64,000 bases of DNA, from positions 310,001-374,000 of the forward strand of contig NZ_CP097116.1 in the NCBI RefSeq assembly GCF_024029335.1, read 5' to 3'. Positions 37,061 to 48,419 of the stretch are shown in pieces (position 1 is the stretch's first letter; the number at the start of each line of letters is the position of its first letter). Source of the stretch: Fructilactobacillus myrtifloralis (lineage in GTDB: Bacteria; Bacillota; Bacilli; Lactobacillales; Lactobacillaceae). The notes beneath the pieces were generated by a model. It was given only the letters and a program-made list of their open reading frames with translations, was not told the origin of the DNA and made no database searches. The position numbers and the translations under genes were made by a program.

Positions 37061-38004
37061 GAATTACGCTCTAATTTAAAAAACTTTCTCGCTTCCTGCT
37101 CATCACGTCGCAACTGGGCTACCAACGCTTCCGGGCCCTGATATTTGACCTCGTCACGCGTTTTGGTTAAAAACTGAACCGCAACCTGCTTTCCGTATAG
37201 ATTCTGATTAAAATCAAAGAGATGCACCTCTAAGGTCACCGGATTTTGATCGCCAAAGGTCACGTTTTTACCAATCGATGCCATGGCCGGATACCAGTGG
37301 TCGTTGATCTGCATCTTAACTAGGTAAACGCCTAACCCCGGCATTCGTTGTAAGTCGTCATATTGAACGTTCGCGGTTGGATACCCGAGGGTCCGTCCCC
37401 GGGCGAACCCATGAACCACGGTCCCCGTAATTTGAAATGGACGTTGTAATAACCGGTTCACAGTTTCAATGTGGCCGGCACTAAGATTGCGCCGAATGCG
37501 AGTTGAGCTGACCTTCTTCCCATCAACGGTGGTGGCCGGCACCGTCACCACCGTAAAGCGGTCCTGGGCGTAGTCAGTCAGATTATCCATGGCGGCCTCC
37601 CGCTCCCCGTAGGTATGATCGAACCCGGCGACCACTACCTGAGCTTGCATGCGGATAATAAAATTATCCACAAATTCCTGCGGGGTCTGCGCCTGAAACA
37701 AATAGTCGTAGTTCACTTCGTAAACATAATCGACCCCTAAGGCTGCAAAGCGTTCGTACTTCGCTGTTTTTAGGGTTAAATAGCGCGCCGCGTCCCCCGT
37801 CAATTTTTGGTAAACAAGTGCGGGATGGTGATCATAAGTTAAGACCGCTAACGGCAAGTTCCGTTGCGCAGCTAAGTGCCGCGCCCTTTCGATGACTTGT
37901 TGATGGCCCTGATGCACGCCGTCAAAAAAGCCCATTGCTAACACTACGGGAGTGGGAAATTCTAAGTCAGGTGCGAGCGGATAGGTTAACTGCATAATCT
38001 GCAT
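37057..38004 (-). CDS. ribF: Bifunctional riboflavin kinase/FAD synthetase
   Basis: Makes FMN and FAD from riboflavin. 315 residues. The FAD synthetase domain begins with VLAMGFFDGVHQGHQQVI (nucleotidyltransferase HxGH-like motif) and has SSTRIRRNLSAGHIE near residue 170; the riboflavin kinase domain follows from VVHGFARGRTLGYPTANVQ. Immediately downstream of truB, 6 bases apart. Typical truB-ribF order of Firmicutes. Confidence 0.97.
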   Translation of the reverse strand: MQIMQLTYPLAPDLEFPTPVVLAMGFFDGVHQGHQQVIERARHLAAQRNLPLAVLTYDHHPALVYQKLTGDAARYLTLKTAKYERFAALGVDYVYEVNYDYLFQAQTPQEFVDNFIIRMQAQVVVAGFDHTYGEREAAMDNLTDYAQDRFTVVTVPATTVDGKKVSSTRIRRNLSAGHIETVNRLLQRPFQITGTVVHGFARGRTLGYPTANVQYDDLQRMPGLGVYLVKMQINDHWYPAMASIGKNVTFGDQNPVTLEVHLFDFNQNLYGKQVAVQFLTKTRDEVKYQGPEALVAQLRRDEQEARKFFKLERNS

Positions 38005-38010
38005 TAGTGA

Positions 38011-38922
38011 TTACTCCAAACTAAACATTTTTTGTGGTTGATACTGGTGGTGCTTTTCATTGTAGTAGTATAACGCCTTATCTTCCCCATTATACCGTAA
38101 AACCACCTCTGCTTCAGTGCTGTTCAATTCACTGGGAGCGAGAAAGCCACCGTGCTGAACTCGTTGCCACTGCTCGTTCGTCAATTCCACCTGCGCAAAA
38201 GCATGCAGGGCATGATCAATCGGATACACTAGGTCCTCTAGCTGGCCAGCTGCTTGAGCAGTGGCTAAGGTATCTAATGAAACCGTTTGTTGAATGTCAA
38301 AACCGCCGCTCGCCACCCGGGTGAGCTGGGACATGACGGCCGGAAGCCCAAATAGCCGACCAAAATCAACGGCCAGAGTGCGCACGTAGGTCCCTTTTCC
38401 GCAGTGAACCTCAAAAAAGATGGTTTGGGTGCCAGCCGCTTCGTCAACGATGGCTTCGTCAAGTTGGGTAAATTCCGTAACTTGCACGGTTCGTTGCGGA
38501 CGCGTGACCGTTTCCCCCCGCCGAGCATAATCATATAAGCGGCGTCCGTTCACCTTCACCGCTGAATACATGGGTGGAATCTGGTGAATGGTCCCGACAA
38601 AGTGGTGTAATCCACGTTTAATCTGGGCCTGCGTGAGCGGTTGAAAATGGGGTTGTTCTGCAATAATTTCGCCGTCAAGATCCTCCGTGGTTGTCGCAAA
38701 GCCAAGCGTAATTGCCCCCCGATAGGTCTTTCCCGATGCCATCAAATAGTCAACCACCTTGGTTCCATTCCCAAGGCAAATCGGCAAGACTCCGTCAACA
38801 TTAGGATCTAAAGTCCCACTGTGACCCACCTTTTTTTGGTGTACAATCTTACGCACCTGACTCACGCAATCAAAACTGGTTCTCCCTAACGGTTTATAGA
38901 GGGGAATAATCCCATTTACCAT
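38011..38922 (-). CDS. truB: tRNA pseudouridine(55) synthase
   Basis: Forms pseudouridine 55 in the T loop of tRNAs. 303 residues. Opens with NGIIPLYKPLGRTSFDCVSQV, and the catalytic aspartate is in HSGTLDPNVDGVLPI around residue 40. A small PUA-like C-terminal segment is present. A clear AAGGAG precedes ATG. It is separated from rbfA by a terminator-like hairpin. Confidence 0.97.
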   Translation of the reverse strand: MVNGIIPLYKPLGRTSFDCVSQVRKIVHQKKVGHSGTLDPNVDGVLPICLGNGTKVVDYLMASGKTYRGAITLGFATTTEDLDGEIIAEQPHFQPLTQAQIKRGLHHFVGTIHQIPPMYSAVKVNGRRLYDYARRGETVTRPQRTVQVTEFTQLDEAIVDEAAGTQTIFFEVHCGKGTYVRTLAVDFGRLFGLPAVMSQLTRVASGGFDIQQTVSLDTLATAQAAGQLEDLVYPIDHALHAFAQVELTNEQWQRVQHGGFLAPSELNSTEAEVVLRYNGEDKALYYYNEKHHQYQPQKMFSLE

Positions 38923-38953
38923 ATCCTCACTCCTTACTAATTACTAACTACGC

Positions 38954-38988
38954 AAAAATGACTGAGAAAAAATTTCTCAGTCATTTTT
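38954..38988 (-). terminator. Terminator-like hairpin between rbfA and truB
   Basis: Minus-strand AATGACTGAGAAA / TTTCTCAGTCATTTTT right behind the rbfA stop, inside the otherwise continuous nusA-ribF cluster; it would uncouple truB-ribF from the upstream genes. Confidence 0.85.
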
Positions 38989-39339
38989 TTATTGGCGTTT
39001 TAGGTTGTTTAGCAACTGGTCAATTTTACTTCCGTACTCAATTGACTCATCGCGCTCAAAGTGAATTTCCGGTGTAACGTAAATACTCAACCGATGTCCC
39101 AATTCACCCCGAATTAACCCAGTTGCCTTATCAAGACCCTGCTGGACCTTTTCTTGTTCAGCTGGATCACTGGATAAAATACTGTAAAAGATCGTTGCCT
39201 GCTGTAAATCACCAGTTACTTTCACCCCGGTCACTGTAACTCCCTGAACCCGGGGATCACGCACTCGTTTCAACAGGATATCATCAACTTCTTTTTGAAT
39301 CTCTTGTTGGAGCCGTCCAACTCGATATTGTTGTGCCAT
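38989..39339 (-). CDS. rbfA: Ribosome-binding factor A
   Basis: Late 30S maturation factor that binds 16S rRNA helix 1. 116 residues, the usual size, with a single KH-like fold: YRVGRLQQEIQKEVDDILLKRV, VTVTGVKVTGDLQQATIFYS, and the C-terminal IHFERDESIEYGSKIDQLL. Twelve bases after infB. Confidence 0.97.
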   Translation of the reverse strand: MAQQYRVGRLQQEIQKEVDDILLKRVRDPRVQGVTVTGVKVTGDLQQATIFYSILSSDPAEQEKVQQGLDKATGLIRGELGHRLSIYVTPEIHFERDESIEYGSKIDQLLNNLKRQ

Positions 39340-39350
39340 TGCTTTCCTCC

Positions 39351-41696
39351 TTACTTAGGAGCGACTTCTTTCATGTGGTAAGCTTCAATGACGTCGCCAA
39401 CCTTAATGTCATTGTAGTTAGCAATCGTCAACCCACATTCGTGACCCTGTTTAACTTCTTTAACATCGTCTTTAAAGCGTTTCAAGCTGCCCAGTTCACC
39501 GTCGTACTTCACAACGCCATCGCGGACGAGCCGCACCTTACTGTCGTTGCGAACGTATCCATCACTGACCATTCCTCCAGCGATGGTTCCGACCGCCGAG
39601 GCCTTGTAAATCTGACGCACTTCAATGCTTCCGGTAACCTCTTCGACGTAAGTAGGATCAAGTTTCCCTTTCATCGCCGCGGTAACATCGTCAATCGCAT
39701 TGTAAATTACTTGGTACAGCCGCACATCAATCTTATCCGTTTCGGCTTGGACCTTTGCCTGGGGCGTTGGCCGGACGTTAAATCCAATGATGATTGCGTT
39801 ACTAGCCTTTGCTAGGGCAATATCACTTTCGTTAACCGCTCCCACAGAAGCATGAATAACGTTAACGTTAACACCTTCAACATCGATCTTCTTCAAGCTA
39901 TCGGCTAACGCTTCTACGGAACCCTGCACGTCCGCTTTAATAATGACGTTAACCTGCTTCATGTCTTCTTGTTTCATGGAATCAAACAGGTTATCCAGGG
40001 TCACTCGATTATTTTGCTTTCGCTCTTCAATCTGCGCTTCCTTGGCCCGTTCTTCTCCGGCCGCCCGCGCGGTTTTTTCGTCATTAAAGACGACAAAGCG
40101 GTCCCCGGCTTCTGGAACGGCGTTCAGCCCCGTAATTTCAACCGGAGTCGATGGCGTAGCCGCGTCTAATTCTTGTCCGGCTTCGTTCGTCATCGTCCGA
40201 ACCCGACCAAAGGTATCTCCAACCACAATTGGATCACCAGGATGGAGGGTTCCCTGTTGAACTAACAACGTTGCCACTGGACCCTTCCCTCGGTCTAGCC
40301 GGGCTTCAACCACTGAACCGGCTCCATTTTGCTTTGGGTTAGCCTTTAATTCCATCACATCGGCCTGCAATAAAATCATATTCAGCAGTTCATCCACGTT
40401 GGTTCCGTTTTTAGCTGAGATATCAACAAAGATGGTATCGCCACCGTAATCTTCAGGAACTAACCCATAGGTCATTAGTTGTTCCTTAACGTGGTTCGGG
40501 TTGGCGTTGGGACGGTCAATCTTGTTAACCGCCACGATAATTGGCGTGTTTGCTTCCTTAGCATGGTCAATTGCTTCGATGGTTTGGGGCATAACTCCGT
40601 CATCAGCAGCAACCACTAACACCGTAATGTCAGTGATGTTTGCCCCTCTGGCCCGCATTTCGGTAAAGGCCGCGTGTCCGGGCGTATCCAAGAACGTAAT
40701 CAAATGATCGTCTTGTTGTAACTGGTACGCTCCAATTGCCTGGGTAATTCCCCCGGCTTCTCCCGCCGTAATGTGCGAATGACGCAGGTAATCCAGCAAG
40801 GTCGTCTTCCCGTGGTCAACGTGACCCATAATCGTCACTACTGGGGGACGCGGTGCTTGATAACTCGTGTTATTTTCCTCTTCTTCAAAGAACTTATCGA
40901 TATCAGAAACGTTGACGTGTTCTTTTTCTTGGGCCTTGATTCCGTAATCTTCAGCCAATAATTCAATGGCATCCTTATCAAGGGACTGGTTTTGGTTAAC
41001 CATCATGCCCAACATAAATAACTTCTTGATGATTTCGGCTGGTTCGCGGTGCAAAATCTTTCCCAGATCCTGAGCGTTCATCCCATCTTCATAGACCAAG
41101 ACTTCTGGTAACGGCCGGTTTTTCCGTACCGTTGGCGCCTTTTTCTTGTGGTTTTGCCGAATCCGTTGGTTTTTCGAATACATATTCGCAAACCGGTTGT
41201 TACGATTATTACGGCGCTTTTTCTTGTTTTTATTGTTGTTGCTATTGTTGTTTCGATTTAAACTGCCACCGAATTTACCAGCCCCTGATTTAGCTTTAGC
41301 CGTGGTTGATTGACTCCCAGCTGGCTTAGCAGCCCGTGCTGGTTGCTTTTGAGTTGCGGGCTTCGGCTTTCCCTGATTGGTTGCTTTGCCATGATTAGCG
41401 TGATTGGCATGCGTAGGCTTGTTCGTTTTCGTTGTTGCAGCGGCCTGGTGGTGTTCTGGACGTTTACCAGTTGCTTGCGCTGGCTTGCTCTGTGTGGCAG
41501 CTGAGGCTTGCTTGTTACTAGTTGCCTGGGGTTTCCCGTTTTTAGTCATTGCACCTCGTACTGTCTTTTCCTGGGCTGCATCTAACGATGACATGTGGTT
41601 TTTCACACTAATCCCATTTGCTTGTGCTACACCCAGTACTTTTTTACTGGGAACGTTTAATTCTTTTGCTAGTTCATAGATTCTTTTTTTGGCCAT
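39351..41696 (-). CDS. infB: Translation initiation factor IF-2
   Basis: GTPase delivering initiator tRNA. 781 residues. The N-terminal IF2_N segment ([22 protein letters not shown]) precedes a long basic, low-complexity linker (about 45-190) rich in Lys, Ala, Gln and Asn. The G domain has [16 protein letters not shown] (around 290), DTPGHAAF and [10 protein letters not shown], and is followed by domains II-IV. GGAG is before the ATG. The linker is likely unstructured. Follows ylxQ by 13 bases. Confidence 0.98.
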   Translation of the reverse strand: MAKKRIYELAKELNVPSKKVLGVAQANGISVKNHMSSLDAAQEKTVRGAMTKNGKPQATSNKQASAATQSKPAQATGKRPEHHQAAATTKTNKPTHANHANHGKATNQGKPKPATQKQPARAAKPAGSQSTTAKAKSGAGKFGGSLNRNNNSNNNKNKKKRRNNRNNRFANMYSKNQRIRQNHKKKAPTVRKNRPLPEVLVYEDGMNAQDLGKILHREPAEIIKKLFMLGMMVNQNQSLDKDAIELLAEDYGIKAQEKEHVNVSDIDKFFEEEENNTSYQAPRPPVVTIMGHVDHGKTTLLDYLRHSHITAGEAGGITQAIGAYQLQQDDHLITFLDTPGHAAFTEMRARGANITDITVLVVAADDGVMPQTIEAIDHAKEANTPIIVAVNKIDRPNANPNHVKEQLMTYGLVPEDYGGDTIFVDISAKNGTNVDELLNMILLQADVMELKANPKQNGAGSVVEARLDRGKGPVATLLVQQGTLHPGDPIVVGDTFGRVRTMTNEAGQELDAATPSTPVEITGLNAVPEAGDRFVVFNDEKTARAAGEERAKEAQIEERKQNNRVTLDNLFDSMKQEDMKQVNVIIKADVQGSVEALADSLKKIDVEGVNVNVIHASVGAVNESDIALAKASNAIIIGFNVRPTPQAKVQAETDKIDVRLYQVIYNAIDDVTAAMKGKLDPTYVEEVTGSIEVRQIYKASAVGTIAGGMVSDGYVRNDSKVRLVRDGVVKYDGELGSLKRFKDDVKEVKQGHECGLTIANYNDIKVGDVIEAYHMKEVAPK

Positions 41697-41709
41697 GAAA
41701 CCACGCTCC

Positions 41710-42012
41710 TTACTTGTTTATCTCATTTAATTTCCTCGCAAAGCCTTGATCTGTAATTCCAATGATTGTTCGTGGTTGTCCAATCGCCGCACTTAATTCG
41801 GCTTTGGTTAACTGGTGGTTCACAGGAACGGTATAAAAGCGACTCTTATCCAAAAAGCGCTTGGCAGTCGCTGTTCCAGCGTCACTGGCTAAGAATAAAA
41901 ATTGAACTCGGTGACTCCGAATTCCACTTAACACCAGTGCCTCTCCGGTAACTATTTTACCAGCTCGCCGGGCGATTCCCAACAAATTAAGCGTTTGCTT
42001 ATAATTGGTCAT
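41710..42012 (-). CDS. YlxQ-type ribosomal L7Ae-family RNA-binding protein
   Basis: 100-residue L7Ae-like protein encoded between the YlxR gene and infB in many Gram-positives. [22 protein letters not shown] is the family signature, then [20 protein letters not shown]. Family members bind kink-turn RNA; the exact target is not known. Its start overlaps the end of the YlxR gene by 14 bases. Confidence 0.92.
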   Translation of the reverse strand: MTNYKQTLNLLGIARRAGKIVTGEALVLSGIRSHRVQFLFLASDAGTATAKRFLDKSRFYTVPVNHQLTKAELSAAIGQPRTIIGITDQGFARKLNEINK

Positions 42013-42304
42013 TTTGCATCAATTCCCGTCTAGCTTGGATGTGATCAACGTACTCAATCAGCTGGTCATAGAACTCCGGATCCAGAGTGACGGAAAAAAC
42101 CTGCTCCAGAAGTTTGGCATCCCGGGCCTGTTTGACTGCGTCCACATCAATCTGCACGTACGCACCGCGCCCCGCCTTTTTTCCAGTTGGATCTAGACTA
42201 ACGTTCATTTCCTTATCGCGCACAATGCGGACCAGATCCTTTTTCGGAAACATCGCTCCGGAAATGACGTCCTTGCGCATCGGAATCTTTCTCTGCTTTT
42301 TCAA
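41999..42304 (-). CDS. YlxR-family RNA-binding protein (RnpM-like)
   Basis: 101 residues. Conserved KQRKIPMRKDVISGAMFPKKDLVRIV and DPTGKKAGRGAYVQ are the YlxR signatures; recent work on the family links it to RNase P modulation. The usual cysteine of the PMRKC motif is replaced by Asp here. It lies in the nusA-ylxR-ylxQ-infB order with a small gap after nusA and an overlap into ylxQ. Confidence 0.92.
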   Translation of the reverse strand: MKKQRKIPMRKDVISGAMFPKKDLVRIVRDKEMNVSLDPTGKKAGRGAYVQIDVDAVKQARDAKLLEQVFSVTLDPEFYDQLIEYVDHIQARRELMQNDQL

Positions 42305-42338
42305 GTTCGCTCCACTCCTTTGCTTCGTTGCACCTTTA

Positions 42339-43439
42339 CTAGTCGGTTACTTCACTGTCATCGTCGCTAACCGAAGCAGGCTCAGCATCCGCTTGCTCCT
42401 GATCGTTCATCTCAGATTCCGCCTTAATATCAATGCGGTAGCCGGTGAGCCGGGCTGCTAGCCGCGCATTTTGCCCCCGTTTTCCGATTGCTAGCGATAA
42501 CTGATCGTCAGGAACTACTACGGTACAAGCTTTGTCTTCTCCGTCTTTGAAGATGACATCTACCACTTCAGCCGGATTTAAAGCGTTGGCAATGTACTGG
42601 GCCGGATCTTCATCCCACTGGACGATATCCATGTTTTCGCCCCCGAGTTCGTTCACAATGTCTTGCACCCGTTGCCCCCGGGGTCCCACCGTGGTCCCCA
42701 CTGGATCAACGTTTGCTTCGTTTGATTTAACGGCTACTTTCGAACGGTCGCCGGCTTCCCGAGCAATCGACACAATTTCCACGATGCCATCGTAAACTTC
42801 TGGAACTTCCTGTTCAAACAACCGTTTTAACAGTCCGGGCGCCGTCCGACTAACAAACACCTGGGGTCCCTTTGCGGCATCGTCAACGTTCGTAACGTAA
42901 ACCTTGAGCTTGTCTTGGGGCCGATAAGTTTCATTGGGCATTTGATCATTATGCCCCATGGCAGCTTCAACCCCGTCTAAGTTTAGGTAGACAAACCGAT
43001 TATCCTGGCGTTCTACCTCAGCAGTGACCAGTTCATCCTGATACTTGCTGTATTTATCATACACGTTTTGGCGTTCCGCCTCTCTGACCCGTTGCATAAT
43101 CACCTGTTTGGCAGTTTGAGCTGCAATCCGACCGAAGTTCTTGGGGGTTACCTTAAATTTGATTTCATCCCCCAGTTCATACCCCCGGTTAATTTGGAGA
43201 GCTTCATCCAAACTCACTTCAAGGCGGGGGTCCACCACCGTTTCAACGACCTTTTTAACGGCATAAACATTGATGTTGCCCTGTCGTTCGTCAAACTCAA
43301 CGTCTACGTTTTGCGCCTGGTCATAATTTCGTTTGTAAGCTGAGATTAACGCCGCTTCTAAGGCTTCAATCACAACTTCCTTTTTGACCCCTTTTTCGCG
43401 TTCTAATTCATCGAGCGCTGTCACCAGTTCTTTACTCAT
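42339..43439 (-). CDS. nusA: Transcription termination/antitermination protein NusA
   Basis: RNA polymerase-binding factor affecting pausing and termination. 366 residues. N-terminal domain LVTALDELEREKGVKKEVV, S1 domain around 135-200, and two KH domains with VGPRGQRVQDIVNELGGENMD and LAIGKRGQNARLAARL. The short acidic tail without C-terminal AR repeats is usual in Firmicutes. Between rimP and the YlxR gene. Confidence 0.98.
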   Translation of the reverse strand: MSKELVTALDELEREKGVKKEVVIEALEAALISAYKRNYDQAQNVDVEFDERQGNINVYAVKKVVETVVDPRLEVSLDEALQINRGYELGDEIKFKVTPKNFGRIAAQTAKQVIMQRVREAERQNVYDKYSKYQDELVTAEVERQDNRFVYLNLDGVEAAMGHNDQMPNETYRPQDKLKVYVTNVDDAAKGPQVFVSRTAPGLLKRLFEQEVPEVYDGIVEIVSIAREAGDRSKVAVKSNEANVDPVGTTVGPRGQRVQDIVNELGGENMDIVQWDEDPAQYIANALNPAEVVDVIFKDGEDKACTVVVPDDQLSLAIGKRGQNARLAARLTGYRIDIKAESEMNDQEQADAEPASVSDDDSEVTD

Positions 43440-43457
43440 TGTGCTGCTTCCTCCTGT

Positions 43458-43940
43458 TTAAAATTTAATTGCCAAACGGGCATTTGAGATTAGCTTCCGC
43501 GGAATCTCGACTTCGTGTTCCCGTTGCTTGTCCGTCACCTGAATGGTTAAAGTGGTTTCATTTAACTGGGTTAACGTACCCTCATACGTCTTTTTACCGT
43601 CTAGTTTTTGGTAGAGCGAGAGGTGCACATATTCGTTTAACGCTTGCTGATAATCCTGCTCACGGCGAAGGGGGCGTTCTGCCCCTGGAGACGAAACTTC
43701 TAAGAAATAGGGTTCAGCAAATGGATCCGGATCTAGTTCATCCAGCTGTTCTCCTAGTTGATCGCTAACTAACACACAATCATCTAAGGTAATCCCGCCG
43801 TCTTTATCAACGTAAACCCGTAGATACCAACTGCCACCTTCTTTGACGAATTCAATGTCATACAAATAAAAGCCCAAAGTGGATAGGATTGGTTCCACCG
43901 TTGCTGTGACTTTCGCAATAATCTCGCTTGTTTCGCTCAA
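43458..43940 (-). CDS. rimP: Ribosome maturation factor RimP
   Basis: Assists early 30S assembly. 160 residues. N-terminal domain [26 protein letters not shown] and [11 protein letters not shown] mark RimP; C-terminal SH3-like end follows. Start is TTG after GGGAGGG. First gene of rimP-nusA-ylxR-ylxQ-infB. A terminator separates it from polC. Confidence 0.96.
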   Translation of the reverse strand: MSETSEIIAKVTATVEPILSTLGFYLYDIEFVKEGGSWYLRVYVDKDGGITLDDCVLVSDQLGEQLDELDPDPFAEPYFLEVSSPGAERPLRREQDYQQALNEYVHLSLYQKLDGKKTYEGTLTQLNETTLTIQVTDKQREHEVEIPRKLISNARLAIKF

Positions 43941-43962
43941 CTATTTCCCTCCCAAATGGTTC

Positions 43963-43994
43963 TAATAAAAAGAGCGAGCATCGCTGCTCACTCC
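43963..43994 (-). terminator. Terminator after polC
   Basis: GAGTGAGCA-gcga-TGCTCGCTC followed by TTTTTATT on the minus strand. It isolates polC from rimP. Confidence 0.85.
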
Positions 43995-44054
43995 AAAAAG
44001 AGTTTTCAATTACTACCATAATTGTAGCATAATCGCTAGTTGGTCGCAATGTCC

Positions 44055-47000
44055 TTATAAATCAAACAAGCTCAGTTGATTTTCGTCCGGCAGTCCCTTC
44101 AAAACCCCATTTTGATTCATAAATTCAATAATGGTCTTAGAGACTCCCCCCCGTTTAGCGAGGTCCTCTTTGGATAGGAACGGTTTATCTTCTCGGGCGG
44201 CAACAATCTGCTTGGCCACGTTCAAGCCCAATCCGGGCACGGCACTAAAGGGAGCAATTAACTGTTGACCATCCATCAACCATTCCGAGGCATCCGAACG
44301 CTCTAAATCAATCATTTCAAAACTAAAGCCCCGCTCTAACATTTCGTTTGCAATCTGCATCACGGTTAGCAGGTTCTTTTCCTTTGCAGAGGCTTCCGTT
44401 CCCTTGCTTTCAATCGCTTTGATCACGTTTTTCACGGCTTCCTTACCGTGTGCCATCGCTTCGACATCAAAGTCAGAGGCGCGCACTGAGAAGTAAGCAG
44501 CGTAATAAACCAGCGGGAAGTATACCTTGAAGTAAGCCACCCGCAGGGCCATTAGCACGTAGGCCGTCGCGTGCGCCCGGGGGAACATGTACTTAATCTT
44601 AAGACAGGAGTCAATGTACCACTCAGGAACGTTGGCCTCGCGCATTTTGGACTGCCATTCGTCCTTGATGCCCTTTCCCTTTCGGACCTTTTCCATGATT
44701 TGAAAGGAGGTTTCAGAATCCACCCCGTAGTTGATCAAGTCGGTCATGATGTTATCCCGACACCCAATTACGTTTGAAATCGTGGCGGTTCCTTCTTTAA
44801 TTAACTCTTCTGCGTTACCTAACCACACGTCGGTCCCGTGGGATAATCCAGAGATTTGGAGTAAATCAGAGAAATTCTGCGGATTAGTTTCCTCGAGCAT
44901 CCCCCGGACAAACCGGGTTCCAAATTCTGGAATTCCCAGCGTTCCCGTTTTGGAGAAAATTTGGTCCGCAGTCACGCCCAACACCTCTGGACTACTAAAG
45001 ATTTTCATTACTCCGGCATCGTTCATTGGAATGGAATAAGGATCAATTCCAGATAAATCCTGTAACATCCGAATCATGGTGGGGTCATCATGGCCCAGAA
45101 TATCTAGTTTCAGGATGTTATCGTGGATGGAATGGAAATCAAAGTGAGTCGTTTTCCACGCCGCATTTTGGTCCTCTGCTGGAAACTGAATCGGGGTAAA
45201 GTCGTAGATGTCCATGTAATCGGGAACAACGATAATCCCAGCCGGATGTTGGCCGGTAGTACGTTTGACCCCGGTCGCCCCCTGGGCTAACCGATCAATC
45301 TCCGCATTCCGGAAGTTTTTCCCCTGGTCACGTTCGTAGGCCTTCACATACCCATAGGCGGTTTTGTCGGCCACCGTTCCAATCGTACCGGCCCGAAAAA
45401 CGTTCTTTTCCCCGAACAGGACCTTAGTATAGTTGTGGGCAATTGCTTGGTAGTCTCCCGAAAAGTTTAGATCGATATCCGGCACCTTGTTCCCCTTAAA
45501 GCCCAGGAAGGTTTCAAAGGGAATGTTATGCCCATCTCCTACCATGACGGCACCACAGTGCGGACATTTTTTCTCCGGTAAATCAAATCCGGAACTGTAT
45601 TCACCCTTCGTGAAAAATTCAGAATACTGACATTTTGGACACCGGTAGTGAGGCGGCAAGGGGTTCACCTCGGTAATCCCGGTCATCGTAGCCACCAAAC
45701 TGGACCCAACTGACCCTCGGGATCCAACTAAGTACCCATCCTTATTACTTTTAGCAACCAGCCGCTGCGAGATCAAGTAGATAACTGAGAAGCCGTTCCC
45801 AATGATACTTTTCAGCTCCCGCTTTAGGCGCTTTTCCACAATGTCCGGTAAAGTTTCACCATACAACTGGTGGGCCTTATCCATGGTCCGTCGTTCAATC
45901 TCATCCTCAGCACCGTCCATTTTTGGTGTATACAACTTATCCTTTAAGGGGTGCACGGTTTCAATTTCGTTAGCAATTTTTTGGGAATTCTCGACCACAA
46001 TTTTGTGCGCCGTTTCTTCCCCTAAAAACCGGAAATCTTGCAGCAGTTCGTCGGTCGTCCGAAAATGCACGTCCGGCAAGGCCTGCCGGTTCAGCGGGTT
46101 CGCACCCCCCTGGGAATTGATTAAAATCTTGCGGTAAATAAAATCATGGGGGTCTAAGTAATGGACATCGCCGGTCGCCACGAGGGGCAGCTGGGCGTCA
46201 TCTGCAACCGTCACCATGTTTTTCAAAATCGTTTGCAGTTTCCCACGGTCGCTAATCAGATGACTGTCAATTAACGGCTGGTAAGCTGCCTGGGGTTGGA
46301 CCTCTAGGTAGTCATAAAATTTAGCCTTTGCTAGTGCCTCAGACTGTCCCTTTTGCATCAAGGCGGTGAACACTTCACCACTTGAACACGCGGACCCAAC
46401 CAGGAGACCCTCCCGGTGCTTTTCAAGTTCACTGCGGGGAATCCGTGGCACCCGATAGTAATACTTAATGTGGGCTAAAGAGACTAATTTAAATAATTCC
46501 TTTAATCCGGCCTGCGTTTTCGTCAGTAAAATGACGTGGAACGGTCGGGCGTGCTTATACGCATCATTGTCAGTCATGTGTTCGTTGAGTTGATCGTGAT
46601 ACTCAATTCCGTACTGCTCTTCCGCATCCTTTAAAAATAAATAGTTGAGGTGGCCAGTCGTTTCCGCATCGTAGATGGCCCGGTGGTGATGTTCCAACTC
46701 CACGTTAAATTTCTTGGCTAAGGTGTTAAGCCGGTAGCTCTTGTAATTTGGGTATAAAAAGCGTGCTAGCGTTAACGTATCAATAATCGGGTTGGCAATC
46801 TCTGGCATTTGGTGCCGGGCATAGCCGGTATTCATAAACCCAATATCAAAGGTTACGTTATGCCCGACAATGATGGCATCCCCACAGAATTCGCGAAAGA
46901 GTTGAAAGACCTCTGCTTCTGATTTGGAACCGGCAACCATTTCATCGGTAATGGAAGTCAGGTTCGTTGTTTCTTCTGATAAATGAAACCCGGGATCAAT

Positions 47001-48368
47001 GAACTCCTCGAATTCCGCAATCACATTATTCCCCTGCATCTTAACTGCGGACAGTTCAATCACACGGTCATAAATCGCGGACAGTCCAGTGGTTTCCGTA
47101 TCAAACACCACGTAGGTGGCATCCTTTAACCGCACGTGCTGATCGTTAAACCCGATTGGTTCCCCATCGTCAACTACGTTTGCTTCCATTCCATAAATCA
47201 TCTTAACGTCATTTTGCTGTCCGGCTTGGTAGGCTTCCGGAAAGGCCTGTACGTTATCGTGATCCGTGACAGCGAGGGCCGGTTGTCCCCACTGTTTAGC
47301 CCGTTTGACGTAGTCTGAAATTGAATTGGTGGCATCCATTTGACTCATGTTCGAATGTAGATGCAATTCCACCCGCTTTTCATCGGCAGGAGCAAGGTCG
47401 GAGCGGGTTTCGTGTTCAACGGGCATCAAATCGTAGGCATTCATCACCAACTCGTGTGAATAGTTATCCTCTTGAATACTCCCCCGCACCTTTAACCAAC
47501 TGCCGGCGGCGAGGTTAGCAAACTGGGCCGCTTCTTCATCATTTTTCGAGAATTTTTTCACGGTTAACGACGAACTGTAATCAGTAATTTCGAGAATTAA
47601 CAACTGCCGCCCGGAACGTAGGGAGCGGACTTCCTTATTAAACACGTACCCGTTAATCACAACGGATCGTTCCTCTTCCGTAATATCGACCATCTGGGTA
47701 ACTTCACTGCTATCCGCGATTTTGCGCCCAATTTGTTGCGAACCGGTGTGCTGCGTTGCTTCTTTGTGCGCGTTGCTCTTTTCCATGGCAGCCCGAGCTT
47801 GTTGGGCCAGTTTTTCGTCCCGTTCTTTTTTCTCGGCTTTCAGTTCGGCAATTTTAGCTTGGGAAGCCGACTCATCAACCATGGTATTAATGGTGAACTT
47901 GGGAAAGCCCACCCGTTGATAAGTCGCTTCAATCGGTCCCAACGCCTTATTCGTCATGTAATCCTTGGCAATTTCATTGACCGCCAAAAAATTAACCCGG
48001 CCATCATCCACCATCGGAACATGGTTATTTAACAGTTCCTGGGTTAAGTTGGAGTGCAGCCCCGCGTGTTGCACAATCCACTCCCAGTAATCACCAAGTT
48101 CGCGGTTGGGCACCGTCGTTTGATCCGTACTGATTGTAACGCCCACCTGTGCAATTTCTTGAAAAGCTTGCTGCAAGCTGGTCAGCAATTTTTGAAACTG
48201 CACAAAGGGGAGAATTCGTTCCAAGTGAAACGTAAACTCCCACCGGTTGGACTGTTGGTGCACTGTCACTGCTGTAATCTGCCCGTGGTTAAATTCAGCC
48301 CGTTCGGAATCCGACCAACCAATTTGATCCAGTAACTTTTGCAAACGTTCTTCTTTGGTTAGTGACAC
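44055..48368 (-). CDS. polC: DNA polymerase III PolC-type alpha subunit
   Basis: Gram-positive replicative polymerase with proofreading. About 1437 residues. N-terminal OB part; PHP domain ([17 protein letters not shown]); embedded DEDDh 3'-5' exonuclease ([27 protein letters not shown]); polymerase catalytic core with [11 protein letters not shown] near residue 965 and a zinc finger-like CPKCQYS / CPHCGA segment nearby. Longest frame begins at 48389, but AGGAGG spaced 6 bases before GTG 48368 sets the start. A proS terminator lies just upstream, so it has limited readthrough from proS. Confidence 0.97.
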   Translation of the reverse strand: MSLTKEERLQKLLDQIGWSDSERAEFNHGQITAVTVHQQSNRWEFTFHLERILPFVQFQKLLTSLQQAFQEIAQVGVTISTDQTTVPNRELGDYWEWIVQHAGLHSNLTQELLNNHVPMVDDGRVNFLAVNEIAKDYMTNKALGPIEATYQRVGFPKFTINTMVDESASQAKIAELKAEKKERDEKLAQQARAAMEKSNAHKEATQHTGSQQIGRKIADSSEVTQMVDITEEERSVVINGYVFNKEVRSLRSGRQLLILEITDYSSSLTVKKFSKNDEEAAQFANLAAGSWLKVRGSIQEDNYSHELVMNAYDLMPVEHETRSDLAPADEKRVELHLHSNMSQMDATNSISDYVKRAKQWGQPALAVTDHDNVQAFPEAYQAGQQNDVKMIYGMEANVVDDGEPIGFNDQHVRLKDATYVVFDTETTGLSAIYDRVIELSAVKMQGNNVIAEFEEFIDPGFHLSEETTNLTSITDEMVAGSKSEAEVFQLFREFCGDAIIVGHNVTFDIGFMNTGYARHQMPEIANPIIDTLTLARFLYPNYKSYRLNTLAKKFNVELEHHHRAIYDAETTGHLNYLFLKDAEEQYGIEYHDQLNEHMTDNDAYKHARPFHVILLTKTQAGLKELFKLVSLAHIKYYYRVPRIPRSELEKHREGLLVGSACSSGEVFTALMQKGQSEALAKAKFYDYLEVQPQAAYQPLIDSHLISDRGKLQTILKNMVTVADDAQLPLVATGDVHYLDPHDFIYRKILINSQGGANPLNRQALPDVHFRTTDELLQDFRFLGEETAHKIVVENSQKIANEIETVHPLKDKLYTPKMDGAEDEIERRTMDKAHQLYGETLPDIVEKRLKRELKSIIGNGFSVIYLISQRLVAKSNKDGYLVGSRGSVGSSLVATMTGITEVNPLPPHYRCPKCQYSEFFTKGEYSSGFDLPEKKCPHCGAVMVGDGHNIPFETFLGFKGNKVPDIDLNFSGDYQAIAHNYTKVLFGEKNVFRAGTIGTVADKTAYGYVKAYERDQGKNFRNAEIDRLAQGATGVKRTTGQHPAGIIVVPDYMDIYDFTPIQFPAEDQNAAWKTTHFDFHSIHDNILKLDILGHDDPTMIRMLQDLSGIDPYSIPMNDAGVMKIFSSPEVLGVTADQIFSKTGTLGIPEFGTRFVRGMLEETNPQNFSDLLQISGLSHGTDVWLGNAEELIKEGTATISNVIGCRDNIMTDLINYGVDSETSFQIMEKVRKGKGIKDEWQSKMREANVPEWYIDSCLKIKYMFPRAHATAYVLMALRVAYFKVYFPLVYYAAYFSVRASDFDVEAMAHGKEAVKNVIKAIESKGTEASAKEKNLLTVMQIANEMLERGFSFEMIDLERSDASEWLMDGQQLIAPFSAVPGLGLNVAKQIVAAREDKPFLSKEDLAKRGGVSKTIIEFMNQNGVLKGLPDENQLSLFDL

Positions 48369-48389
48369 TGGTATCCTCCTCATTTGCAC

Positions 48390-48417
48390 AAAAAAGACCA
48401 GTCTCGTCTGGTCTTTT
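48390..48417 (-). terminator. Terminator after proS
   Basis: AAAAGACCAG-acgaga-CTGGTCTTTTTT on the minus strand, directly after the proS stop and before the polC start. Confidence 0.85.
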
Positions 48418-48419
48418 GG

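Noticed and set aside
41310-41679. Frames opposite the infB linker
   Set aside because: Caused by the repetitive Lys/Ala/Gln codons of IF-2; cysteine- and leucine-rich nonsense product.
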